Below are positions 1 to 7,373 of a stretch of DNA of 38,033 nt, in pieces; position 1 is the first letter of the stretch; the number at the start of each line of letters is the position of its first letter. The notes under the pieces are model-generated. The model saw only the letters and a list, made by a program, of their open reading frames with translations, did no database searches and was not told the origin of the DNA. The position numbers were made by a program, and so were the translations under genes. The stretch is from a virus: the IMG/VR virus record IMGVR_UViG_3300020465_000044, positions 1 to 38,033 of that record, one strand, 5' to 3'.

Positions 1-1
1 T

Positions 2-433
2 CCTGATGGTCCTACTGTTAACCTTGACCGTGTTTCCCACAGAATCACATCGCTTGCTGCTGAAGGTACTAACTTCATCGGAAGAGCACAAATCCTAGAC
101 ACCCCTATGGGTAAAATTGCATCATCACTTTTAGGTGAAGGTGTAAAACTTGGTGTTTCATCAAGGGGTATGGGTTCAATTGACAAGCGTGAAGATGTTA
201 ATGTCGTTTGTGATGACTTCATGTTAGCAACAGCAGCAGACATAGTTGCTGATCCCTCCGCACCTGATGCTTTCGTAAATGGAATCATGGAAGGTAAAGA
301 GTGGGCTTGGGATAACGGCATACTTAAGGAGACGAAGGTTGCTAAATATAAGAGTTACATCGACGATGCTACTCGTCAAAACCTAGAGGAGAGAACACTT
401 CAAGTGTTCAACAACTTCCTACAAGGCTTATAA
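2..433 (+). CDS. 21: Prohead core protease gp21 (3' part)
   Basis: This is the C-terminal part (about 143 residues visible) of the T4-type prohead protease, the serine protease that cuts scaffold and capsid proteins during head maturation. The reading frame is open from base 2, so the gene starts upstream of the window. The visible protein contains the conserved RAQILDTPMGK block followed by GVKLGVSSRGMGSI; the SSRG segment is the serine-nucleophile region of this family. It is followed directly by scaffold gp22 and capsid gp23, its substrates, as in T4. An internal ATG at 107 is not a start, because the homology runs through it. T4 gp21 is about 212 residues, so roughly two thirds is present. 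Confidence 0.93.
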   Translation, partial: PDGPTVNLDRVSHRITSLAAEGTNFIGRAQILDTPMGKIASSLLGEGVKLGVSSRGMGSIDKREDVNVVCDDFMLATAADIVADPSAPDAFVNGIMEGKEWAWDNGILKETKVAKYKSYIDDATRQNLEERTLQVFNNFLQGL

Positions 434-435
434 TT

Positions 436-443
436 AATAAATA
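436..443 (+). promoter_or_regulatory. Late promoter before gp22
   Basis: AATAAATA matches seven of eight bases of the T4 late -10 element TATAAATA and fits the NATAAATA form reported for cyanophages. It lies in the short gap after gp21, about 32 bases before the gp22 start, and would be read by RNA polymerase carrying gp55. Confidence 0.6.
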
Positions 444-475
444 AACATAGATAATTCAAATTTACGGGAAGACTA

Positions 476-1639
476 ATGTCAGACATGTTAAACGAAAAGT
501 TTGAGGAATTCGCATCTGAGCAAAAGGATGTTCTCAAAGAGTATCAAGATCCTATGCCAACAGTTACTGCAACTGTTATACCTGGTACAGGTAGCGATCC
601 AACTCAGGTTTCGGGTGATCCCCAACAGAAAGGTACAGGCAAAGATGAACCATCTGGTTCTTCACCAACAGTACCACCATCAGTTGCTAATGGTCAATCA
701 GTAAATGATTTGGGCGGATCATCTACACCACCACTTCATGCTAAGAAGGAGAAAGGTGAGGAGAATCCTGGTGCTAAAGCAGCTGCTCCTATCTCACAAG
801 ACGGTAGTGCAGCATCTCCATCTGGTAAAGGTGGCGACGATGCAGGTTACCATGCATACAGTGGTGATATTACACACGGAACTACTAAAGGTCCAGATGT
901 ACAGTACCCAATCAAACCATCGTTTGAAGAAGTTGAATTATCTGACGACGTAAAAGCCCTCCTAGAGGGAACAGAACTCTCTGAAGAGTTTGCCGAGAAA
1001 GCAAAGACAATCTTTGAAGCTGCTGTCAAGGCAAAACTTACTGAAGAGTACGACAAGCTTGTAGTACACTTTACCAAAGAGCATGAAGAGAAGCTCACTG
1101 CTGCTAAGGCAGAACTCAATGAAGAAGTTAATGGTACAGTAAACTACGCCGTGAATCAATGGTTGGAAGAGAACCAACTCGCCGTTGATCGTGGAATCAG
1201 AAATGAGATTACAGAAGACTTTATTTCAGGTCTGAAGAATCTCTTTGAAGAGCACTACATTTCTATCCCAGACGACAAAGTGGATGCGGTAGAAAGTATG
1301 GCTAACTCTATTCGTGAGATGGAAGAACGCCTTGACGAACAGGTCAAAGCTAATGTGAAACTTCAGAATCGTCTTAACGAGTCTGCTGCACAAGTTATTC
1401 TGAGACAAGTTTCAGAAGGACTAGCAGATACTCAGAAGGACAAACTATCAGCTCTCGCTGAGGGTGTTGAGTTTAAATCAGAGGAAGAGTATTCCAAGAA
1501 ACTCACCACAATTAAAGAGTCATATTTCCCTAAAGAAAAGGCTCAAGTCAGCGAAGTATCTGACGAAGCTCCAGTTGAAGCAGAAGATGTCTCTCCAGCA
1601 ATGGGTAGCTATCTAGACGCTTTAAATCGCTGGAATTGA
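476..1639 (+). CDS. 22: Prohead core scaffolding protein gp22
   Basis: This is the major scaffold around which the capsid assembles; it is degraded by gp21 before packaging. The first 140 residues are low complexity, rich in Pro, Gly, Ser and Thr. From about residue 150 to 350 the protein is strongly helical and charged, beginning with the gp22-like segment FEEVELSDDVKALLEG, which fits a coiled-coil core protein. Several sites fit the T4 protease rule of Leu/Ile-x-Glu followed by Ala/Gly: LLE-G, IFE-A and LAE-G. A purine-rich GGGAAG precedes the start. The position between gp21 and gp23 supports the call. The protein (387 aa) is longer than T4 gp22 (about 269), mainly because of the N-terminal low-complexity region. 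Confidence 0.93.
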   Translation: MSDMLNEKFEEFASEQKDVLKEYQDPMPTVTATVIPGTGSDPTQVSGDPQQKGTGKDEPSGSSPTVPPSVANGQSVNDLGGSSTPPLHAKKEKGEENPGAKAAAPISQDGSAASPSGKGGDDAGYHAYSGDITHGTTKGPDVQYPIKPSFEEVELSDDVKALLEGTELSEEFAEKAKTIFEAAVKAKLTEEYDKLVVHFTKEHEEKLTAAKAELNEEVNGTVNYAVNQWLEENQLAVDRGIRNEITEDFISGLKNLFEEHYISIPDDKVDAVESMANSIREMEERLDEQVKANVKLQNRLNESAAQVILRQVSEGLADTQKDKLSALAEGVEFKSEEEYSKKLTTIKESYFPKEKAQVSEVSDEAPVEAEDVSPAMGSYLDALNRWN

Positions 1640-1648
1640 TTTTAATAA

Positions 1649-1656
1649 TATAAAAC
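1649..1656 (+). promoter_or_regulatory. Possible late promoter before gp23
   Basis: TATAAAAC matches six of eight bases of TATAAATA and lies 23 bases before the capsid gene. A separate late promoter for the most abundant virion protein would be expected, but this match is weak. Confidence 0.3.
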
Positions 1657-1678
1657 ACTTTTAACAGAGATTAAACAA

Positions 1679-3061
1679 ATGTTTAACGCAAAAGCTCTAA
1701 CGGAAAAGTGGTCACCTGTTCTAAGTCATGAAGGGTCTACTCCCATCAAAGACAATTATAGAAAGGCTGTTACTGCTGTACTGTTAGAAAACCAAGAGAA
1801 ATTCATACGTGAAGAACGTGGAATGCTCAACGAGGTAGCAGTGAACGCTGCTGGTGCTATCGGTAGTAACGCACTATCTGGTAGTGGACTCGACACTAAA
1901 ACAGGTGGATTAGCTGGTTTCGACCCAGTTCTAATCAGCTTGATTCGTCGTGCTATGCCTAACCTAGTTGCATACGATATCTGCGGTGTACAACCAATGA
2001 GTGGTCCTACTGGACTTATCTTCGCAATGAAGGCTCACTACGAAACACGTACTGGCCCCGAAGCATTATACAACGAGCCAGATTCAAACTTCTCTGCTGG
2101 ATCAGACGCAAGTAAGGGTGCATACAACCCTGCTAACGATGCAACAGATGGTTCGAACCCTGCTCTACTTAATGACGCATCACCTGGAACTTATGAGCGT
2201 GGTGTTAAGCCAATGGCTCGTAACGTTGCTGAAGAATTGGGAGAAACAACTCAGTTCCGTGAGATGGCATTCAGCATTGAGAAGACTGCTGTGACTGCAC
2301 AGTCCAGAGCCCTCAAGGCAGAGTACACTCTAGAACTAGCCCAAGACTTGAAAGCTATTCACGGTCTAGATGCAGAGCAAGAACTTGCTAACATTCTTTC
2401 TAGTGAGATCCTTGCTGAAATCAACCGTGAGGTTGTACGTACAGTTTACACAATTGCAAAACCTGGTGCTGCTAATAACGTAGCAAACGCTGGTCGTTTT
2501 GACTTAGACGTAGACTCAAACGGAAGATGGTCAGTTGAGAAATTCAAAGGACTTATGTTCCAAGTCGAAAGAGATGCCAACGCAATCGCACAGGAAACTC
2601 GTCGTGGGAAGGGTAACTTCATCGTCACATCTGCTGACGTTGCTAGTGCTCTTGCTATGTCTGGTACTCTAGACTACTCTTCAGGTCTTACTGGTGCTGG
2701 TGGTCCTTCCATCGGTGAAGTTGATGACACTGGAAACCTACTTGTAGGTACAATGAACGGACGTATTAAGGTATACGTTGATCCTTATTCTGCAAACATT
2801 GCTGACAAGCATTACTACGTTGTAGGATACAAAGGAACTTCTCCTTATGACGCTGGTCTGTTCTACTGTCCTTATGTTCCTCTCCAAATGGTTAGAAGCA
2901 TAGGTCCAGACACCTTCCAACCCAAGATTGGATTTAAGACACGTTACGGCATGGTTGCAAACCCATTTGTAACACAGGCTAATGGTACACCTGATGCAGA
3001 AACACTTACTGCTAACAGGAACCAGTACTACAGACGTGTTCAGGTTGAGAACCTAATGTAA
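1679..3061 (+). CDS. 23: Major capsid protein gp23
   Basis: This is the main head shell subunit (460 aa, HK97 fold in T4). The N-terminus MFNAKALTEKWSPVL and the region around PVLISLIRRAMPNLVAYDICGVQPMSGPTGLIFA are hallmarks of marine T4-like gp23; the latter is in the part commonly used as a marker for environmental myoviruses. In T4 the N-terminal 65 residues are removed by gp21; here LNE-VAVNAAG near residue 50-55 is the nearest candidate site, although Val at P1' is not the usual residue. It directly follows its scaffold, and a strong terminator lies about 24 bases after the stop. Codon use differs slightly from the neighbours, with more C-ending codons (AAC, TAC, GAC), as expected of a very highly expressed gene. 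Confidence 0.98.
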   Translation: MFNAKALTEKWSPVLSHEGSTPIKDNYRKAVTAVLLENQEKFIREERGMLNEVAVNAAGAIGSNALSGSGLDTKTGGLAGFDPVLISLIRRAMPNLVAYDICGVQPMSGPTGLIFAMKAHYETRTGPEALYNEPDSNFSAGSDASKGAYNPANDATDGSNPALLNDASPGTYERGVKPMARNVAEELGETTQFREMAFSIEKTAVTAQSRALKAEYTLELAQDLKAIHGLDAEQELANILSSEILAEINREVVRTVYTIAKPGAANNVANAGRFDLDVDSNGRWSVEKFKGLMFQVERDANAIAQETRRGKGNFIVTSADVASALAMSGTLDYSSGLTGAGGPSIGEVDDTGNLLVGTMNGRIKVYVDPYSANIADKHYYVVGYKGTSPYDAGLFYCPYVPLQMVRSIGPDTFQPKIGFKTRYGMVANPFVTQANGTPDAETLTANRNQYYRRVQVENLM

Positions 3062-3084
3062 ATTTTGGTCACGAGATCACAACG

Positions 3085-3112
3085 AAGGGGAGCCGAAAGG
3101 TTCCCCTTTTTT
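3085..3112 (+). terminator. Rho-independent terminator after gp23
   Basis: A 10-bp stem AAGGGGAGCC / GGTTCCCCTT (one G-T pair) closes a GAAA tetraloop and ends in a run of Ts. It lies about 24 bases after the capsid stop and should end or protect the abundant gp23 mRNA. Confidence 0.93.
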
Positions 3113-3150
3113 ATTAAATATACTATAATATGAATACATGAGCCCACCTT

Positions 3151-3315
3151 ATGAACGGTAGACTTACCAAAGTTGATATGACATCTAGACTTTTGAAAAT
3201 CAAAAGCGGTATTGCCAACAAAAATTGGCATCGTGATTGGGATGATAAAGAAAGGAATGCAGCACAACAAGCACTAAACGACGCACTGGACATCCTCGAT
3301 GAATACCATTACTAA
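3151..3315 (+). CDS. Conserved small phage protein, unknown function
   Basis: This is a 54-residue protein beginning MNGRLTKVDMTSRLLKIKSG and containing NWHRDWDDKERNAAQQALNDALDILDEY. It looks like a compact, soluble, charged helical protein with no membrane segment. It is the first gene after the gp23 terminator. Its 3' end overlaps the next gene by 17 bases, which suggests co-translation. From memory, similar short proteins are found at this position in other marine T4-like phages; its role is unknown. Confidence 0.75.
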   Translation: MNGRLTKVDMTSRLLKIKSGIANKNWHRDWDDKERNAAQQALNDALDILDEYHY

Positions 3316-3553
3316 CCCCCTTGTCTATAATCCAAACGGATTCAATCCCATTGATATGGAAAAGGTTCCTCTGACAGAGGACATCTTAAAATTGAGAGAG
3401 TTTTTACTGACAACATTAGTTGATGTTGATGTACCTATAGCAGCAAACCTTTATCGGTTTTGTGACTGGTGGATTCTAACTCAAGATCGTGACATAGCAA
3501 ACGATCCAAATGCAATAACAAATATCAAAAAAGCATATGCGACTTTTAAGTAG
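3299..3553 (+). CDS. Small phage protein, unknown function
   Basis: This 84-residue protein has no recognised domain. The N-terminal 25 residues are polar and Asn/Pro-rich; the rest is probably helical (EDILKLREFLLTTLVDVDVP) with a Trp-containing segment (FCDWWILTQD). It overlaps both the upstream gene (17 bases) and the downstream gene (17 bases), so it belongs to a translationally coupled run of small genes between gp23 and the tail-tube-like gene. Confidence 0.7.
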   Translation: MNTITNPLVYNPNGFNPIDMEKVPLTEDILKLREFLLTTLVDVDVPIAANLYRFCDWWILTQDRDIANDPNAITNIKKAYATFK

Positions 3554-3728
3554 TTTCTATAGTGTCGATGAAGTACGACATGCAAAAGTCTTTGAGATAG
3601 AAGACTTTGATCAGAGACCATATCAGTTCAGGGTTTTCACTACAGATAATGATGGTGCTAACTCACGTGACTTTATACATACAAATGAAGCAGAGGATTT
3701 TGCTGAGGACTGGGTACATAGGTATTAA
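3537..3728 (+). CDS. Small acidic phage protein, unknown function
   Basis: This 63-residue protein starts inside the previous gene. Its composition suggests a small alpha/beta fold: VRHAKVFEIEDFD, then YQFRVFTTDND, then a helix ending EDFAEDWVHRY. There is no membrane segment or known motif. Only two bases separate its stop from the next GTG start. Confidence 0.65.
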   Translation: MRLLSSFYSVDEVRHAKVFEIEDFDQRPYQFRVFTTDNDGANSRDFIHTNEAEDFAEDWVHRY

Positions 3729-3730
3729 AA

Positions 3731-3898
3731 GTGAATCCAATTTATAAAGTGTTGATGGGAGTAGGCATACCAGGAACAGTTGCTTCTGTGGTAATCATCG
3801 TCAATGCTTTAAAAAGAAAGGTCAATCCTGAGATATCTGACGAAGAGTACCAAGTACAGTGGGGCAATGGAGCACCCGATCAGTACAAGGATAAATAG
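3731..3898 (+). CDS. Small single-pass membrane protein
   Basis: This 55-residue reading frame starts with GTG two bases after the previous stop. Residues 6-27 form one hydrophobic segment (KVLMGVGIPGTVASVVIIV), followed by basic LKRK and an acidic, hydrophilic tail ending QYKDK; this predicts one membrane span with the tail in the cytoplasm. The final codons overlap the GATAAATA late promoter of the next gene. Function is unknown. An internal ATG at 3755 is an alternative start but would cut into the hydrophobic segment. Confidence 0.6.
   Translation: MNPIYKVLMGVGIPGTVASVVIIVNALKRKVNPEISDEEYQVQWGNGAPDQYKDK
3890..3897 (+). promoter_or_regulatory. Late promoter before tail-tube-like gene
   Basis: GATAAATA is an exact NATAAATA late element, 23 bases before the GTG start of the tail-tube-family gene. 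It overlaps the last codons of the preceding small membrane protein gene. Confidence 0.65.
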
Positions 3899-3919
3899 TA
3901 AGTAGCTTGGGAAGTTGAT

Positions 3920-4432
3920 GTGACTGCTGAATGGTATAAAGAACAACCTACAAATAGAAATTTTCTATCTCCAGTAGGGTTTCAGTTTGATCTGGAACTT
4001 TTTTCGGGGGTAGATTTTTTCTGTCAGTCAGTAAATCTCCCTGACATTAGTATGCCTGTTGCTGAGATTCCTAATAAGTTTCGTTCCATACCTTTACCTG
4101 GTAGTGGTGGTGTACAGTTTGGTGATCTAAACGTACAATTTTTAATCGATGAAGATCTTAAGAACTACATGTCAATCCAAAATTGGATTAGGGACTTCGG
4201 ACTCACAGAAGGTCATGCATCTGGGTTGGATAAAACTTCAAGAGGAAGAATACAAGTTCTTACCTCTAATTTTAATGGGAATTTCTACGTCAACTTTGAA
4301 GAGTTATTCCCAATAGCATTGACAGGTGTTAACTTTGATGCTACCCCTTCAGACATTGAATATGTAACTGCAACAGCAATTTTTAAATACACAAGATATA
4401 ACGTACAGACAGAGACTGGCATTAATTTATGA
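3920..4432 (+). CDS. Tail-tube-family (gp19-like) protein
   Basis: This 170-residue protein matches the pattern of T4 tail tube proteins (gp19; the fold is shared with initiator gp54). N-terminal FQFDLELFSGVDFFCQSVNLP lines up with gp19 NLFQVEISYLGQNFTFQCKATALP. A GDLNVQFLIDEDLKNYMSIQNWI segment then lines up with the DDWTVTVMND...FVDWQ part of gp19, and a beta-rich C-terminus follows. It is therefore probably a virion protein of the tail tube or its ends. In T4 gp19 lies upstream of gp20, so this copy between gp23 and uvsY is probably a paralogue rather than the main tube subunit; a tail-completion role (gp3-like) is possible. The start is GTG with GGGAAG upstream. The late promoter at 3890 fits a structural role. 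Its stop overlaps uvsY as ATGA. Confidence 0.65.
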   Translation: MTAEWYKEQPTNRNFLSPVGFQFDLELFSGVDFFCQSVNLPDISMPVAEIPNKFRSIPLPGSGGVQFGDLNVQFLIDEDLKNYMSIQNWIRDFGLTEGHASGLDKTSRGRIQVLTSNFNGNFYVNFEELFPIALTGVNFDATPSDIEYVTATAIFKYTRYNVQTETGINL

Positions 4433-4902
4433 ATTTTGAATCCCTTCGTAATAAATTTGACAAACTAAGAGCAGAGTGGACAGAGGATAGTCATGTAGAC
4501 TTCCAGTTCAAGAACAAACAATATAGTGCTGACCTAGCACAGGTCGCATTAGACATCCCTTTCTGCCATAATAAATACTTAAACCACTACACTGATATAT
4601 CTCAGATTAAAACCTCACTTGAATTTGAAATTCGCAAACTTGTTAAAGAGAAGCGTGAGTATTATGGAGGAGAAGCTGACGCAAAGATCTATGCTGAAAA
4701 ACCTTTTGGCGGTAGGATCTCAACTCAAGATAAGATGAAAGTTTATGTTGAATCAGATGATGATGTCATAAACCTAGAAGCGAAAATTAGATACCTAGAT
4801 CAAATGCTTTATTGGTTGGATCAGGTAATGAAACAAATATCAAATAGAGGGTTCCAAGTCAAGAGTGCTATTGAGTGGGAGAAATTTGTTAATGGACAAT
4901 GA
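4429..4902 (+). CDS. uvsY: Recombination mediator UvsY
   Basis: UvsY loads the recombinase UvsX onto single-stranded DNA covered by gp32. The 157-residue protein matches T4 UvsY (137 aa) in several places: a central YLNHYTDIS...EIRKLVKEKREYYGGEADAKIY block corresponding to T4 KARLDYYSGRGD, a SADKDVL-like ESDDDVINLEAKIRYLDQML helix, and the C-terminal SNRGFQVKSAIEWEKFVNG corresponding to T4 KSRGFAIKHIQDMRAFEAG. It overlaps the tail-tube-like gene upstream and uvsW downstream by ATGA junctions. The same uvsY-uvsW coupling is seen in T4. Confidence 0.9.
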   Translation: MNFESLRNKFDKLRAEWTEDSHVDFQFKNKQYSADLAQVALDIPFCHNKYLNHYTDISQIKTSLEFEIRKLVKEKREYYGGEADAKIYAEKPFGGRISTQDKMKVYVESDDDVINLEAKIRYLDQMLYWLDQVMKQISNRGFQVKSAIEWEKFVNGQ

Positions 4903-6365
4903 TGTCACATCTCTCAGTTAAAAAGAAGAATGAAGTCTACGTTACTATTGAATCTCCTGAACAACACATACACCATGAGTTAGCAGATTACTTTACGTTC
5001 GAAGTACCTGAAGCAAAATATTTAAAAAAGAATCCCAGATATAGACATTGGGATGGAACCATAAGGTTGTACTCACCTGCTACTGGTGATTTGTATGCTG
5101 GATTGTATACTCATTTAAAAGGATTTGCTTTTGATCGTAATTATGATCTGGCAATAAAAAAGGATGACTGGTATGGTCATCCTAATGAGATAAATGATTT
5201 TGTTTCTCCTCGTGGTATCAAAGTCTTTATGGATCGTATCACTCATGTGAAACCTAGAGACTATCAATACGCAGCAGTGTATTCTGCTATTAAAAATAAT
5301 AGAAAGTTACTTCTTTCTCCTACTGGGTCTGGAAAGTCTTTGATGATCTACTCCATAGTCAGATACTATGCTGCCACCGCAAAGAAGGTACTTATAATCG
5401 TCCCAACTACATCCCTTGTGGAGCAGATGGTTGCCGACTTCATCGACTATGGTTGGGATGCGGATGCTCATATTCACAAAATATATGGTGGTAAGGATAA
5501 AGTAACTGATAAGAATATCATCATATCTACTTGGCAATCAATCTATAAATTTCCTAAGAGATACTTTGATGATATAGATTGTGTGATCGGTGACGAAGCA
5601 CATCTATTTAAGAGTAAATCTTTGACTGGCATCATGACCAAGTTGCATAATGCTAAGTATAGATTTGGATTCACTGGTACACTCAACGGAACCAAGACCC
5701 ATAAGTGGGTGCTAGAAGGTCTCTTTGGAGAGTGTGACCGAGTAACCAAGACAGATGATCTTATCAAACGTGGTTATCTCAGTAAGTTTAGGATCAAAAT
5801 ACTACTTTGTAAACATGCTCCGCAACATTTTGAAACATATCAGGATGAGATGGAGTATCTGGTTAGTCACAAAGGTAGGAATAACTTGATCAAAAATCTA
5901 GTTAAAGACCTAGATGGTAACACTCTTGTGCTGTTCAATTATATAGAGAAGCATGGGGAACCTTTATATGATCTCATAAATAATAATGTTAAAGAAAATC
6001 GAAAGGTATTCTTTGTGCATGGTGGCACGGAGGTCGAAGACCGTGAAGAGGTTCGTCAGATAACAGAGCAAGAGAACGATGCAGTTATTGTTGCGTCCTA
6101 TGGGACTTTTTCTACTGGTATTAATATTAAGCGGTTGCACAACATCGTCTTTGCGTCGCCTAGCAAGTCCCGTATTAGAAACCTCCAGTCAATTGGTAGA
6201 GTACTTCGCAGAGGTGAAGGAAAGACTATAGCAACATTATATGATATAGCAGATGATATAGGTAGTATGAATTATACATTAAAACATCTGAACGAAAGAG
6301 TAAACATCTATAACGAAGAAAATTTCAAGTATGAAGTGATCAAAGTAAACTTAACAGCAAACTAA
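4899..6365 (+). CDS. uvsW: UvsW RNA-DNA and DNA helicase
   Basis: UvsW is a superfamily 2 helicase that unwinds R-loops and branched DNA and shifts replication from origin-dependent to recombination-dependent. The 488 residues show the full motif set: Q-like region KPRDYQYAAVYSAI, motif I SPTGSGKSL near residue 140, motif II GDEAH near 230, motif III GFTGTLNGTK, and motif VI QSIGRVLRRGEG near 430. The small N-terminal DNA-binding domain contains YRHWDGTIRLYSPATGDLYAGL, typical of UvsW. Two adjacent ATGs (4899, 4902) are possible starts; the first makes an ATGA overlap with uvsY. Confidence 0.96.
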   Translation: MMSHLSVKKKNEVYVTIESPEQHIHHELADYFTFEVPEAKYLKKNPRYRHWDGTIRLYSPATGDLYAGLYTHLKGFAFDRNYDLAIKKDDWYGHPNEINDFVSPRGIKVFMDRITHVKPRDYQYAAVYSAIKNNRKLLLSPTGSGKSLMIYSIVRYYAATAKKVLIIVPTTSLVEQMVADFIDYGWDADAHIHKIYGGKDKVTDKNIIISTWQSIYKFPKRYFDDIDCVIGDEAHLFKSKSLTGIMTKLHNAKYRFGFTGTLNGTKTHKWVLEGLFGECDRVTKTDDLIKRGYLSKFRIKILLCKHAPQHFETYQDEMEYLVSHKGRNNLIKNLVKDLDGNTLVLFNYIEKHGEPLYDLINNNVKENRKVFFVHGGTEVEDREEVRQITEQENDAVIVASYGTFSTGINIKRLHNIVFASPSKSRIRNLQSIGRVLRRGEGKTIATLYDIADDIGSMNYTLKHLNERVNIYNEENFKYEVIKVNLTAN

Positions 6366-6761
6366 ATGGAAGAAGAATTTTACGCTACTATAAAATTGGT
6401 TAACGGAGAAGAGATTGTCGCTAAGGTATCCTTCATGCCAGATGATGATAGTCTTGTATTAGAAAATCCTCTAGAAGTTGTTCCTGTCCAACAGCAGCGT
6501 AGTCAAGACGTTCAAATTAATGGGTTTACTTTAGTAGAATGGATTCGTTCAACGTTTGATCAAATGTTTGTACTCCCACGTCAGCACGTGCTCACCATGA
6601 CAGAGACAGACAAAAAAATAGAGCACTTCTATTTGAAGACGCTCAAGAAAATGCATATGGGTCTCGACAATAATAAGTTTACGAGAAGTATGGGTCGTTT
6701 AGGATCTGTGAGTGAGACCAAAAGGTATCTAGAGAAAATTTATAAGCTACAATCCCCCTGA
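6366..6761 (+). CDS. Sm-like domain protein
   Basis: This 131-residue protein follows the uvsW stop with no gap. Residues 4-42 (FYATIKLVNGEEIVAKVSFMPDDDSLVLENPLEVVPV) have the strand pattern of an Sm/LSm/Hfq barrel: V-x-L-x-x-G-x-x-V-x-A-x-V, then a turn, then L-V-L-x-x-P. The rest is helical and basic with VEWIRSTFDQMFVLPRQHVLTM, probably another barrel strand plus a C-terminal extension. Sm-like proteins of putative cyanophage origin have been described structurally (from memory). RNA binding or ring formation is an inference. Similar patterns occur in the genes at 21385 and 21794. Confidence 0.6.
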   Translation: MEEEFYATIKLVNGEEIVAKVSFMPDDDSLVLENPLEVVPVQQQRSQDVQINGFTLVEWIRSTFDQMFVLPRQHVLTMTETDKKIEHFYLKTLKKMHMGLDNNKFTRSMGRLGSVSETKRYLEKIYKLQSP

Positions 6762-6813
6762 ACCCTTGACAGAGTTAGTCTATATCTTTTTTGTCACGTT
6801 GTCAAGCCCCCTG

Positions 6814-6842
6814 TTGACATTGCTTGCATTAACTGGTATACT
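6814..6842 (+). promoter_or_regulatory. Sigma70-type promoter for gp55 operon
   Basis: TTGACA (6814-6819) and TATACT (6837-6842) are separated by exactly 17 bases, with a TGG extended -10 just before TATACT. Predicted transcription starts near 6849. TGTCAA (6800-6805) forms an inverted repeat with the -35 box across 8 bases, and TTGTCA is repeated at 6791 and 6799, which may form an operator. It lies in the 105-120-base gap before gp55. Confidence 0.88.
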
Positions 6843-6881
6843 TGATAGGAGTAGCAAGCAATCTAAGTGGCACATGCAACA

Positions 6882-7373
6882 ATGGTTAAAAAGAAAACTG
6901 AGTATTACGTAAACAATAAGGAATTTCTAGAGGCTATTACGGTATACCGTAACTCTGTTATCGCAGCAAAGGAATCTGGTGACACCCGACCTCGTGTGCC
7001 GAACTATATTGGCGACTGCTTCCTTAAGATAGCTACACATTTATCATACAAACCGAACTTTGTCAACTACATGTTCCGAGAGGACATGATCTGCGATGGC
7101 ATTGAAAACTGCTTACAGTACATAGACAACTTCGATCCAGAAAAATCCAAGAACCCTTTTGCTTACTTCACTCAGATTATATACTACGCATTTTTGAGAC
7201 GGATTCAGAAAGAGAAAAAGCAACTAGAGATCAAGAATAAAATTTTAGAACGGTCAGGATATGATGAAGTTATGCACACTGACACGTTTGAGGGTACAAT
7301 GACTGGGATGAATGCTAATCAATCTGACATGGGAAGTATCAAAGAGAACATCGAAACCAAAATGAATCGCTAA
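6882..7373 (+). CDS. 55: Late-transcription sigma factor gp55
   Basis: gp55 is the small sigma-like factor that directs host RNA polymerase to TATAAATA late promoters. The protein matches T4 gp55: N-terminal YYVNNKEFLEAI (T4 YNYVNNKELLQAI), central MFREDMICDGIENCLQYIDNFDPEKSKNPFAYFTQIIYYAFLRRIQKEKKQ (T4 [46 protein letters not shown]). The chosen ATG at 6882 gives the same N-terminal length as T4; a GTG at 6867 would add five residues. The C-terminus ends SIKENIETKMNR and lacks the hydrophobic SLDFLYE-type clamp-binding tail of T4 gp55. It is driven by the strong promoter just upstream, so it should be made early. Confidence 0.95.
   Translation: MVKKKTEYYVNNKEFLEAITVYRNSVIAAKESGDTRPRVPNYIGDCFLKIATHLSYKPNFVNYMFREDMICDGIENCLQYIDNFDPEKSKNPFAYFTQIIYYAFLRRIQKEKKQLEIKNKILERSGYDEVMHTDTFEGTMTGMNANQSDMGSIKENIETKMNR

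Noticed and set aside
501-953. Two forward frames inside gp22
   Set aside because: They are out-of-frame readings of the gp22 low-complexity region with biased His/Gln/Leu composition and no start signals.
4570-4577. AATAAATA inside uvsY, and CATAAATA inside uvsW (about 5974) and the NMNAT-like gene (about 31123)
   Set aside because: Late-like octamers inside AT-rich genes are expected by chance and do not precede a start at useful spacing.
6766-6771. Additional TTGACA upstream of the gp55 promoter
   Set aside because: No -10 element lies at 15-19 bases, so it is unlikely to be a separate promoter.
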